Below are positions 34,116 to 45,420 of a stretch of DNA of 64,000 nucleotides, piece by piece; positions within the stretch are counted from its first letter, which is position 1; every line of letters begins with the position of its first letter. The notes beneath the pieces are model-generated. The model saw only the letters and a program-made list of their open reading frames with translations, had not been told where the DNA came from and searched no databases. A program made the translations under genes and the position numbers. Source of the DNA: Rhizophagus clarus (lineage: Eukaryota; Glomeromycota; Glomeromycetes; Glomerales; Glomeraceae); assembly GCA_015698045.1 (NCBI GenBank), contig BLAL01000005.1:1178001-1242000 (forward strand), given 5' to 3'.

Positions 34116-35804
34116 ATAAAAAAAAATGCGTAATCATTTAGCAAAAAAATAATATTAGTCACTTTTTATTAATCTTTTTTTGACAAAAATGATATAAATA
34201 CTTTTATATTAAAGTAAAAATGATATTAATACTTTTCTATTGATAGTTTAATAAAAATAATATTAGTTTTATTTTAATCTTATTAATAAAAATGATTTAA
34301 CATTTTTTTTTCGACATTGCTTAACACCACAATCATGTGATTTATAAAAAAAATTTTATTGGCTAATTTATGATTTTATTTATACATAATTTTATAAAAA
34401 AATCGAATGCACTGCAATATATAAGAAAGAACGGGAAAATACAAAGGAAGAATAAAAGAGAAAGGAAAGATACATGAAAATGGACAAAGGAAATGAAGTA
34501 GGAATAAGAGAAACGAAGAAAGAATAAGAATGAATGAAAAAAGCAAAAGGGAATTAAAAGGAATAAAAAAAACAATGGGTAGTAAAAAAGGAATAAAAGA
34601 AATGAATGGCAAATGAAAAAGAAAAAAGGAGCAAAGGAGGAATAAATCAACAAAGGAACAAAAAAGTAACAAAAGAAGCCAAAGATCATGGAAAAAAACA
34701 AAGATCATGGAAAAGAAGCCAAAGATCATTGAAGGAGACAAGAATCAAATCAATAAAAGAAACAAGAAAAGGATTAATGAAAGAGATAAGAATTAATGAA
34801 AGAAACAAGAATTAACAAAAGAAACAAAAATTAACAAAAAAATAAAATCAACAAAACCAACAAAAGGGATAAAGGCAAAGTAAGAGAAATAACGGGAAAA
34901 AAATGAAAGATATTGAAACACCCACTCATAAAATATAAAAAGAAAACAGTTAATGTCATCTTAAAAGAAAATAAAATAATAAGAGAAAGAGACGAAGTAG
35001 ACTCACTTGAATCTAAAAAAGAGATAAAAAGATTAGTAAAAGAACAAAAAAACAAACAAAAGCAAGAAAAGAAAGTAAAACTCACTTCAATTTCTGTCAA
35101 AATGGAACTAAAAACAGACGTATCTAAAAAAAAAGAACAAGCAAGTTAATAAAGAATAAGAAAAAGAAAAATAAATGCAGAAAAAAGCTTACCTATTACC
35201 GGTACTTTGAAATCAGAAACTACTGTTTAATAAACAAAAAGAAAAAAATTGATATATTAGGAACGTGTTGTTAAAGTCAATTTAAAAAAAATGATCTTTT
35301 CCTTACTGAATCCTCACACGTCTGAAGGTCCAGCTACCTAAAAAAGAAAACTGAAATGTAAGTAGAACATTTGATAAAAGAAAAAAAATTCAATAAAAAA
35401 AACTTTTCGTAATCCCTACCAATATTCTACATGTTTAAAACCGCACCTAAAAAATTAACAAGAAAAATAATTAAAATAAATCGCATCTATCTAAATAAAT
35501 AAACTGATTAGGTGTGTAACATATAAACATGTGATGTGATGTTTAACACCATTGGTGCATTTTATAGTTTTTATTAATATTTTTACATCCAATAAATCCA
35601 ATAAACGAGTACTAGGTACGGCATATATACTCATATATCATAGGGGGACGAAATCCCCTAAATAAGTGCATATTCTAGTTTATCATTTAAGGTTAACATA
35701 TACAGTTTTACATTTAAATAATTATACCAATAAATATAACGATTTATATAAGATAATCTTGAAACAAATGCTTTATACAATTACGTCATTTGGTATTAGA
35801 TTCA
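34116..35804. other. Strand-biased purine-rich tract and unassigned sequence
   Basis: From about 34425 to 35170 the plus strand is almost purely A and G, which produces long spurious open frames on both strands. Between about 35190 and 35460 several short segments are bordered by good minus-strand splice signals (pyrimidine-AG before, GTAAGG/GTAAGC/GTAGGG after), which could be micro-exons of a minus-strand gene, but no consistent reading frame could be built. No gene is claimed. Confidence 0.5.
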
Positions 35805-38633
35805 TTATCTTGGTCTTTTTTTTCTTGGTGTGGATTTAAGTTTAGACTCATCCATATATGATCTCTTTTCAATACACGGAAATTGCCCACGTTTTAAGGT
35901 TTGAATTTCATCTTGGATCATTTTATACCTTTTTTTCATATTATGAATGCCATGCTATTTAAATCGAAAATTAGTGATAGAAATTATTTTTAAAAAAAAA
36001 TTACCAGCGCCTTCTGTAAAGATTATCGGAGATTGAAACATGAAGTCCAAGTAACAATTTAACACTTACAGCCAACCTGATCATCAATTCAATTACTTTG
36101 CTTAAAGTTCTAAATCCTGGTTCTTCCTCTTGCCGAGGTAATAGTACAGAATCTACGCTTAGAAATAGAAATAATCCTGCAATTGGCTGTCGGGTGCTAT
36201 ATAAGTCAATATGGAGACCACTGTGACCGCCATGCTGACCTGACAATTGAATACTCCATGTTCTTAACAATTTTAATTTTTCCTTAATCTTATAAAATGA
36301 TCTTAATATATCTTTATAAACGTCATGCCAGATTGCAAATAAGTCATCACGATTGTATATTGCTAATTTAAGTTCGTCTTTAATATATTTCTTTGTCCAC
36401 TCATTTTTATCGAAGCTATTTTCTATGGTAAAGATTTCGTACCCAGCAATATCGCCACCCATATCTGTTTTAGAACCACGTCCATTGTTAGATTTACTGA
36501 ATTTGTTTCTGAACTGAACGGCTCACGAAAAACATTCTTCACTCACGATCAGACAATATTTTCATAATATTTTCATCAATGGGATGATATGACAACAATT
36601 GACATCTCCTTCTAAAAGGTTTTTTTGATATGGTTCATCGAAATATTCGCCATAATGGATCATTATATCTTGAATATAGTTTACTAAAATCACTTCATCT
36701 TGTGATTTAGTCGGCCATAATCTGTTTGCAAACTCCCCAAATGATGACCTTGCCCATGTCGCCAGCTCTTTCCAACTTCCGAATCGCTTTTCCTCCAATT
36801 TATTGAGGAAATCTGGTAAGAATTCTAATACCGTGAATATTGTTGGAATGTCATATAATTCTTGATTTATAATGCTGGTATCAATAAAATCAAGCTCAAA
36901 TGCATTAACATAAATTATATATCTTTGATACATTCTGTTGAAACAATAAAATTATTATATGGTAATCACTCAGTTATGATATAAAAAAGATATAAAATTT
37001 TACTTACTGAATGAATTGGAGCTTATTAATTATTTTGGGAGGCAATGTCAATAATTTATCTAACGAGTCCACAATATTTTGATATATATTTCCATTATTG
37101 AACCTAACTGTTCGATTAAAACTCTCAATTTGGTACTCAAAATCTCCACTTCTAGTGGAGATATTTTGTTGTGTAGAAGTTGTGGGTTTACTTTCATTCT
37201 ATTGGATGATAGAAAAATATTGTTATTACAAAAAATCTATGAAAAATAGTAAAAAATAATCCTTACATTTAACTCAATACGTTGTTTTTTCCAGTACTTC
37301 TTGACGTTAAGCTTTTGCTTCTGTTTATTAAAAAAAAAAAAAATGAGACAAATATATCCCAGTGAAATATAGATTTAGACTTATCTAGTATCTGTACAGG
37401 TGAACAAGGTCGATGTGAAAATACCTAGACCTAAAAGTTTTAAACTCTTGTCATTCGTACAGGTGAACAAGTTCGGTGTGAAATTTACCTAGACCTAAAA
37501 GATTTAAACTCTTATCATCTATACAGGTGAACAAGTTCGGTGTAAAATACCTAAACTTAAAAGTTTTAAACTCTTGTCATCTATACAGGTACTTGTCATC
37601 CGTACAGGTGATCAAGTTCGGTGTCAAATACCTAGAATAAAAACTTTAAAGTTTCTTGCCATCTATACAGGTGATCAAGTTCAGTGTCAAATACCTAGAA
37701 TAAAATCATTTAAAGTCTCCTGCCATCCGTACAGGTGATCACGTTCGGTGTAAAAATTACTTAGACCTAAAAGATTTAAACTCTTGTCATCTATACAGGT
37801 GAACAAGTTCGGTGTTAAAATACCTAAACTTAAAAGTTTTAAACTCTTGTCATCTATACAGGTACTTTTCATCCATACAGGTGATCAAGTTCGGTGTCAA
37901 ATATCTAGAATAAAAACTTTAAAGTTTCTTGCCATCTATACAGGTGATCAAGTTCGGTGTCAAATACCTAGAATAAAATCATTTAAAGTCTCCTACCATC
38001 CGTACAGGTGATCACGTTCGGTGTAAAAATTACCTAGACCTAAAAGATTTAAACTCTTGTCATCTATACAGGTGAACAAGTTAGGTGTGAAATACCTAAA
38101 CTTAAAAGTTTTAAACTCTTGTCATCTATACAGGTACTTGTCATCCGTACAGGTGATCAAGTTTGGTGTCAAATACCTAGAATAAAAACTTTAAAGTTTC
38201 TTGCCATCTATACAGGTGATCAAGTTCGGTGTCAAATACCTAGAATAAAATCATTTAAAGTCTCCTGCCATCTGTACAGATGATCAAGTTCGGTGTCAAA
38301 TACCTAGAATAAAAACTTTCAAAAGTCTCTTGTCAACCATACAGATTAACAAATAAACAGTATGTAAATCTTACTCACATTTATACAATCATCCGTATTA
38401 TTATCTCTAGCTTTGACTCTCATACTTTGTGGTTGAGTTTGGTCATTGCTTATTGAATTTAATAAATTCCTATACATAGAAGTATCTTCTATTTCTCCTA
38501 AAGATAAACCATTGCTCCCAAGAAACTCTGAAAAATTTACTATGTTCCATTTTTCATTTTCGTAAAAGTATGATAACTGACTTTCATATTTCGTTTGGTA
38601 ACTTTGCTTTTGTTTTCTTGTTCTCGTTAACAT
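35805..38633 (-). pseudogene. Decayed multi-exon gene of unrecognised family
   Basis: Exons inferred from splice sites and phase on the minus strand: 38633-38379 (donor GTGAGT), 37320-37267, 37198-37008 (donor GTAAGT), 36934-36005, and a likely last exon 35954-35805 ending PRKKRPR. The first four join in phase. The N-terminus is polar and Gln/Ser-rich. The large exon encodes a soluble domain with WARSSFGEFANRLWP, NEWTKKYIKDELKLAI and SGQHGGHSGLHIDLYS, which matches no family I can name. It contains two in-frame TGA codons (36564-36562 and 36525-36523), both explicable as CGA changed to TGA, and the last junction does not keep phase. It could be a recently silenced gene or a transposon-borne gene. 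The first intron (about 1 kb) consists almost wholly of minisatellite. Confidence 0.55.
37385..38345. repeat. Higher-order minisatellite inside an intron
   Basis: About 17 full or partial units of roughly 62 to 65 bp share the core TACAGGTGATCAAGTTCGGTGT. Variants (ATCAAG/AACAAG; CTAGAATAAAA/CTAAACTTAAAA/CTAGACCTAAAA) follow one another in the same order, giving a larger unit of about 270 bp repeated roughly three times (compare 37503, 37773 and 38046). It lies between the donor at 38378 and the acceptor at 37321 of the minus-strand gene. Confidence 0.85.
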
Positions 38634-38820
38634 GACAAAGAAAAGTAAAATGACAAAGAAAAGTAGAATGACAAAGAAAAGTAAAATGTCAAAGAAAAGT
38701 AAATGTCAAAGAAAAGTAAAATGTCAAAGAAAAGTAAAATGTCAAAGAAAAGTAAAATGTCAAAGAAAAGTAAAATGTCAAAGAAAAGTAAAATGTCAAA
38801 GAAAAGTAAAATTGACGCGC
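38632..38820 (+). repeat. 18 bp tandem repeat at the 5' end of the minus-strand gene
   Basis: About ten copies of AAAGAAAAGTAAAATGTC (early copies read AAAATGACAAAGAAAAGT). It begins exactly at the ATG of the minus-strand gene and extends into its upstream region. A Lys/Ser repeat frame across it on the plus strand is a consequence of the repeat, not a gene. Confidence 0.85.
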
Positions 38821-38839
38821 TAGACTCGTATGATGAAAG

Positions 38840-39840
38840 TCAGGTCTCAGGAGCTATTATTTAAAAATACACTACTATAAAAGGTATTAATTTGATGAGC
38901 TGTAATTATACTATATACTATTATGTAGGAAGAAGGAGTTTAAATTTTGTATCATTTCACTATTTTTTTCTAAATCGTTATAAGAATCAGAAGATTCGTA
39001 ATTTTGACACATGATGTAATACAAAAAAATGATAAATATGATAAATACGATTTATTATCATTACTCACTCTTTCTATTTATTATAAAAGATATATTTTAA
39101 TTAACAGTAAAACTGTCGTCATGATTATTTACATAATTTTTTTTTATACGCTGATCTGCAATTATGACTGGCTGGCTAATTATCACGTACAGACTCATAA
39201 ATATTTTATATTTTCTTTTGAATAAGTATTTTTGTGATATTTATAAATTGATGGTAATGATAATACTTTATGTGTGTTAAATGTAAATAAAAATTTTTAA
39301 TGGTAAACCGCGAAAAAACATTATAAAGTTTTAATATTATTTGAAATAAATTTTGCTAGTGTCTGCAAGAAAATGTTACATAGAACAATTTTATTCAATG
39401 AAATTCTCTATTCCAAGATAAAAATCTGAACATTGGCCCAGGATTAAATGGTAAATATGCGTGCAGCGCACTCGTCATATTAGAAAAATTTTTAAGAATA
39501 ATCAACCCTTCCTCACTAGTTTCTGTATAAATAAGGTAATGTATTTGGAAATTCATCATTCATGTGCATGAATATCATTGAATCCAATAAATATACAGAT
39601 AAGACGTGACGCTCTTTTTTTTTTTACCCAACTTTTACATTAATTTTAAACATGAATAATTTATAGGGTTGGCAATCCTGGTGGCGTCCTTTGTGAAGAC
39701 TATTATGCATAGGTTCAAATTCCGCAGACCACAGAAATGTAATAGAATAATACTGCTTGCACAGCATCCTACTGGTGTTAAAACTCTCTCGTGATATAAT
39801 TTGCTGCCCATAAGAGATTATACATATATAACCTTGGATG
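38840..39840. other. No gene seen
   Basis: AT-rich sequence with no supportable coding region. A T-run followed by ACCC at 39617 and a tRNA-B-box-like word at 39712 were examined for a SINE and not accepted. Confidence 0.5.
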
Positions 39841-39848
39841 GGTACATG

Positions 39849-39991
39849 CAGTGATGTGCATTTTATGCTTCCAATGAAATAAAATTCGATTGGAAGCTTC
39901 CAATCCAAATGAATTTATTAGGGAATTATGCTTCCAAACCTTCCAAAAGTGCTTCCAAGAGTGTTTCCAATCTTCCAAGTGCACATCACTG
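39849..39991. mobile_element. hAT-type MITE, 143 bp
   Basis: The 12 bp inverted ends CAGTGATGTGCA / TGCACATCACTG are flanked by the 8 bp direct repeat GGTACATG (39841-39848 and 39992-39999). An 8 bp duplication with CAGTG-type ends fits the hAT superfamily. The interior has about seven CTTCCAA words in both orientations and no coding capacity. It must be moved by a transposase encoded elsewhere. Confidence 0.85.
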
Positions 39992-39999
39992 GGTACATG

Positions 40000-41689
40000 T
40001 ATACAATATTATAATAGTCATGTGTGAGGAGACTGACTGAATTCGCAAACGCGTCAAGGGGATATCAGAAATCAAACTCTTCAATATAGAGATCGTGACC
40101 CATTATGAAAATATCTCCTAAAACCTCTAGTTAAATAAAATCTACGGTCTTATGATTACAGTTGCCATCTTTACTTAGAAGCATGAAGTATAATCTCAAT
40201 ATGTAGTAATATGTGTTATTCTACGTGGCTTTAGACAGTTTCACTAATACATATTATAGGTAGACGACAACTATCATTTTTTTGTATTTGCTCTCTATTT
40301 CACTAGGATCGTAGTTTCTCGTTCCACCAGTTCTAGATGGAATCTAGGAGATCACAGTTGGTTTATTCAAAAATTCCGCCACAACCTTATGACCAAGACT
40401 TATGCAAATAAGTTCCGGATTGCAAACCAAGAAATTTTAACAAATTTTAATTTTTTAAAGACGCATTAAAGAAATAAAGAAATAAAGAACAAAATAGAAA
40501 TTGTGGAGTGCGTAATCAGTTTCCAGTATAGACAAATATATGTAAACCAATTTCGACCGGCACTATATTCTATTTCTCGATCTGTGTTACGGTATATACT
40601 TTGTCCCCTCATAATTTTCTTCGTTCCTCATCTCTTCGAGGGGTGCCACGCACCAAAAGATCACAAAAATTCTTTTCATACGCAACTCGTTCATTATTCA
40701 CTCGTATCGTATACGTAATAAATTTTGTAAATGAATAAGAATGAATAAAAAAGCGTAGTTGAGCGGCAAGAGTCAAACTAGCAACAGATTCGTGAAGCGA
40801 ATCCCTTTGAGATTTCCTATGTAGGACCTTTCAAAGAAGTTCTAGAAATGCACCTTCAGTAGACCCATAGGGCTAGTTTATAGGAGCAAAGCTCACGGTC
40901 GTGCAATACTTTGTTTGTTGGCAGGAAGGTAATATAAATTAATTAATTAATACAACGATATAGAAAGGAATACTATGCGAGTTCTAGTTATATTTATTTA
41001 TATATATCCATATATAAATTAATTAATTCTCTATTTAAAAAATTATTTATTTAATAATATATATAGAACGTAAGTTATTTAATTTTATTATACTATATAA
41101 AATTTATATATAATTTGAATTAACCAAATTACAGATTCTGTGTTCACAAATATCTGTACTTTCCCGAAGATATGGATTCGATTTTTTCTACACTTAACAG
41201 TTAAACTATAAATTCCGAATTAGTTTCATTTCGTCAATTATGTATAGAAAAAAAAATGGAACCACGAATATAGTAAAGTATTAATCTCTATGTAGATTTC
41301 GTCGCTTTCAGATTCCAATTATTACGCATGAAACGAATTCTCTTATTTATCCATTTCATCCGCAACTGCCTAGTGATCATCTTCATTAAAATGTCTAGTT
41401 TTACAATCCCATTTCAATCTTATGAAAAGTTATTATTTCTCACCATTATCAATGCGACCATTATAGCACACAAAGTATACAACATATACATATATATCAT
41501 TGGTAACGACGTAACGTCCCATCGTATTGAAACGTTTCATATGAATACAATTTCACGTGTAAAAAAATATACCTTCTTTGTTATGTATTGACTTATGATT
41601 TTAGATCGAGGTGCATTCTTATTGTGATGGCGTGTAAATCATTTCCAAAAGCTAAATGTTGATGCCTAACGTTGTGCTAACCAGATATT
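40000..41689. other. No gene seen
   Basis: Mostly AT-rich with small islands of balanced composition (40500-40930). Short frames at 40503-40718 and 41328-41591 have no recognisable family, signal or splice support and are not called. The GC-balanced patch around 40750-40810 was checked for a tRNA and rejected. Confidence 0.5.
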
Positions 41690-43319
41690 CGACTAGATTT
41701 TGTGTGTTTTGCCAGTTTAATGCCTTGTTTACTTCCTACTAGTAAAGAAATTCAGAATTTTATGGAACATTGTTGGAAAAAATATTTGGTCCGTTTAAAA
41801 GAGAATAATAAATTACCAAAAGAATATCAAACTGAAAGTTTACCAACTCTTTTGTATGACAATTACCGGGATGCCCTTCACATTACAGACAAATACTCAT
41901 TTGTAGTTCTAGATGGATACGTTTGGAAGATTAAGAGATAAATGTTTCACTCAAAGATTCTGATAACACTAATGATTTTAATATCACATATGAGATGAAT
42001 GAATGTTTAAATACTCATTATCATAGTCCATATAAGGATACTATACGTGCATTATTTCAGGAGATCATATCAAATTATAAGTGTGATTGAAGTTTACATT
42101 TATAGCGAGAGAGTTGATGATAGAACTAGTAAATATTATGATGGAATTAAACTGCAAGTTTTTAAATAAACTAACGTTAACAATTAGTGGGAATTAATCA
42201 CATGACAACTGATAACGTTAACGAGTGGAGTATAATTGGCAAATCAACCACTGAAAAGCATGAACTCGATACCATCCGACTTTTTGAAATTAAGCTATTT
42301 AATGACAATGATGTCTTTATCCTAACAAAATACGGTCTTTTTATTTATTATTTAATGAAAAATGACAAGTCTATTACTATTATTTTATAAAATTAGATCT
42401 TGTAAATTCTTCTTCTTGTCGTAATATGTCAATTCTTTTTTCTATAAGACTTACTTTACCTTTACCAAATTTTGAATATGGAATAATAGTTTCACTTGTA
42501 ATAAATAATAAAGAATGTTTTTTGAAATATGGTGATGAACTATTGTCATATGCAATTTTAAATTATTGGGATTATGATTATGATTCTGTAGAGAAACGAG
42601 CTATTAATTATGATAATAAGGAAATTCTTTTGAAATACATTGATGAACTATGCTAATTTGTCAAAGAAAAAAGCAAAAATGAGAAACATAAGGATAAGGA
42701 TAAAGTTGAGAAAATTGTTGGTTTTATATTTGCCATTTGTAAAAGGTGCAATAAGGAATTTCTTTTGAAACATGGTGTTAGATGGAATCTACAAAAAATG
42801 TATTACCTATTTTAGGATGTTTTTGAGCATTGTTGCTTCTGCAATGTCATTATTAAATGAATATTTTCCAGAGTATATTAAGCGTTATTCGTTAGAAACA
42901 ACAATGATTACAGATTTTCCTTCTTACAGTATAAAATAGAAAATCAAAATATCAATTTGCATCTTTGTTTTTTTTTTCAACCTCTTCAAGTAGTTAATTT
43001 AACTCGATCTATTTTATGGACAAAATACATTCTATTAATAAGTATCAGATGAATTCATGAATAACGTTAATTTATTTTATAAAATTTAAAGGAATTATTA
43101 GAATTATTTGTGTGATTTTAATATTAATTATTTAAGGATTAATAATTTCCCCATTTATTTTACTCTATTTTATATATTATCAAAATGGCATTTTATTAAT
43201 GATTATTATGATTATTATGATTTATTCACTTTAGTCTATTTTTATATTATTCGAAAATTTTCAAATTTTTCAAAACCCATAACAACTCCAACAATTACTT
43301 TTAGTATGATCCCATCTAT

Positions 43320-43321
43320 TA
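43320..43321. repeat. TA target-site duplication of the 735 bp MITE (left)
   Basis: Removing the MITE and one TA restores PSI-KFVNYPEKYNW in frame, which confirms the insertion point. The second TA is at 44057-44058. Confidence 0.85.
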
Positions 43322-44056
43322 CCGTATATCACGGGCCACAGTACCCCGGGTATCTTGCAAATTTTGGGGGTTTTGGCCTGTACCCGGGGGTACTATACAC
43401 GGGTGGATACTATACATAGGGGGGGGTACAGGATTTTTAAAATACCCGGGGTACATGCTATGTATAATACCCGGGTTTAATTAGATTGGCGAAACGCAAA
43501 AAAAACGCCGAAACTGACTGTTCCGGCGTTTTTATATGTAAAGTAAAAAAAAAACGCCGAAACTGATTGTTCCGGCGTTTTTATATATATAAAAACGCAA
43601 AAAAAAACGCCGAAACTGACTGTTCCGGCGTCTTTTATATGTAAAATAAAAAAAAAAACGCCGAAACTGACTGTTCCGGCGTTTTTTATATGTAAAGTAA
43701 AAAAAAAATGCCGAAACTGATTGTTCCGGCGTTTTTTTATATATAAAAACGCAAAAAAAAACGCCGAAACTGACTGTTCCGGCGTTTTTATATATATAAA
43801 AACGCAAAACTGACTGTTCCGGCGTTTTTTATATGTAAAGTAAAAAAAAAAAACGCCGAAACTAATTGTTCCGGCGTTTTTATATATCTGGAATATACAT
43901 TATATATTGATCTAGTATTATACCCCGGGTATTTTACAAAATTTTAAGCTTTAAATTGGAATTCTCTATGTAAAGTACCCGGGTACTTTAAAATTCTCGC
44001 AAATTTCTTGAGGGGGGTACTATACATGGGGGGGTACTGTGGCCCGTGATATACGG
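43322..44056. mobile_element. TA-flanked MITE (735 bp) with a hairpin array
   Basis: The inverted ends of 26 bp begin CCGTATATCACGGGCCACAG and are perfect. The element is flanked by TA, as in Tc1/mariner-related MITEs. The interior holds several CCCGGG-containing words on each side and an array of hairpin-forming repeats in the centre. It has no coding capacity. It is far richer in G and C at its ends than the surrounding pseudogene. Confidence 0.88.
43498..43885. repeat. Tandem hairpin array within the MITE
   Basis: Seven full and one partial copies of a unit of about 45 to 60 bp contain AACGCCGAAACTGACTGTTC followed by CGGCGTTTTTATAT. CGCCG and CGGCG pair around a short loop, so every unit can form a hairpin. 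Spacers alternate between TATATATAAAAACGC and TATGTAAAGTAAAA. Confidence 0.88.
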
Positions 44057-45420
44057 TAAGTTTGTTAACTATCCAGAAAAATATAATTGGTTTTTGGAAT
44101 TAATTAAGCCTCAACCAAGTCCATTTGTTAAAACAATAAGTGCAGATATTTATAAAACGTGGAATGATGAAGCATTTAAATGGAATACTTATGGATAATA
44201 TTATTATATAATGATTTAGATGCGATTTATTGCTTTACTTGGATGTTTTAATGCTGCTGCAACAATTCTTCAACAATATATTAATGAGGATATTCAAAAA
44301 TAACTTTTAATTGCTTCAATTATACTTGGATTTATTCATCTTAGTTTTGAAGTTCATCAATTGTTTTTTGATTTTAAAAAATGGATTAATGATTTTTGGA
44401 ATATATTTAGTAAATATAAATTTTATTATCGTGTGCTAACTAATTAAATTATTGTATATGCAGATATAATTGCATTTTCATTTCCAATTATCACTTCTAT
44501 TTATTGGATAAAAACAAATAATATGAATGTTCCATTAATTTCTTTTACATGCTTATTTTTAGATTTAAAATTTTTATTATTTTTTAGACAGCATTTTAAT
44601 CTTTTGGTGTATATTTTGCAATAACTATTAGTGTTGGGAAACAAATTGTCTCTTTATTAGTGGTTTTATTAATTATTATAATAAGTTTTGCACATGCATT
44701 TTATATTTTATTATTACTAGGATCCAATTTTTCATTTGAGGAACGTACACTCCTTCTTATAATCAAGTATTTGAAAATGGGTCTATTTATCCTAATCCAT
44801 TTAATGGAAATACAAAATGTTTGTAGATTTTAGAACTGCTCTTTTTGCAATGTAAAATCTTAACAGGTATGTTGATAAAAAAACTCTTTCTAATAATAAT
44901 ATTTTTACTAGCAGATTAATATAGCAAAATAATATTTTATTATAGGTGATTCAAGTTCACTATCCAATTGGACATATACCGATAATCCATCACTTGCAAT
45001 ATTAGCTGTATTGTTTTCACTCTTGATTGGCGTATGTCTTATGAATTTATTTATTGGACTACTCAACATCGTAATTGATAAAGATAATGATAGAGTCTCA
45101 TATTTATTATTAAAGGCACAGGTATATTATTATCGTCATATTGTTTAGTTATCATTATTGTAAAAGTGCTAAAATTCTTTAATCATAGTTTCTGTTACTT
45201 ATTTCCACATCAGAGACGTTGGTCAGATTGGTTCCCTGAAGTAATGTAAATAAACTTTATTATTTTTTTATAATTTTTGATAATTTTTACTGATACAAAG
45301 AAAAAAATTTATCTTTCAAGATATTATTATGCTAGCTTTGATAAAACTCGAAAAAAATTAAAGAAATGATGATTAATGGTGAATGGAATACAGAATCTAA
45401 ACTTTTTTTTTTCTTCATTT

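Larger units (their letters stand above)
41690..45420 (+). pseudogene. Decayed ion-transport (TRP-like) channel gene
   Basis: Fragments in all three plus frames, in the correct order, resemble the large ion-transport-domain proteins expanded in arbuscular mycorrhizal fungi: an N-terminal soluble part (DKYSFVVLDGYVWKI; KYGLFIYYL; TLPLPNFEYG; NNKECFLKYGDELLSYAI), then KFVNYPEKYNWFLELIKPQP, hydrophobic membrane segments (AFSFPIITSIYW, SFTCLFLDLKFLLFF), the pore-side DSSSLSNWTYTDNP, and a last membrane helix (IGVCLMNLFIGLLNIVIDKD) followed by RRWSDWFPEV. A normal intron (donor GTATGTTGAT near 44870, acceptor TTATAG near 44945) is retained, so this is not a processed copy. Many stops and frameshifts mark it as dead. 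A MITE interrupts it at 43322-44056. Family assignment is from memory of the domain order. Confidence 0.7.

Noticed and set aside
34363-35149. Phe/Leu-rich and Lys-rich frames up to 121 residues
   Set aside because: They arise from the purine-only strand and have no domain, splice or start support.
37385-38345. Repeat array considered as CRISPR or as a coding repeat
   Set aside because: Unit variants are contiguous without unique spacers, and the frames across it are short and arise from the repeat; it lies within an intron.
38632-38823. Lys/Ser repeat protein on the plus strand
   Set aside because: Pure translation of an 18 bp repeat that begins at the start of an opposite-strand gene.
39610-39740. 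SINE candidate: T-run at 39607-39617 and a GGTTCAAATTCC word
   Set aside because: The promoter-like word and the T-run imply opposite orientations, and no matching target duplication was found.
40750-40810. Possible tRNA gene or tRNA-derived SINE (A-box-like word, then a GATTCG...CGAATCC stem)
   Set aside because: No acceptor stem can be formed and the B-box does not fit the consensus; no 3' tail or duplication was seen.
43498-43885. Regular repeat-spacer appearance resembling a CRISPR array
   Set aside because: The spacers are repeats themselves (two alternating types), the units form hairpins inside a eukaryotic MITE, and no cas genes are present.
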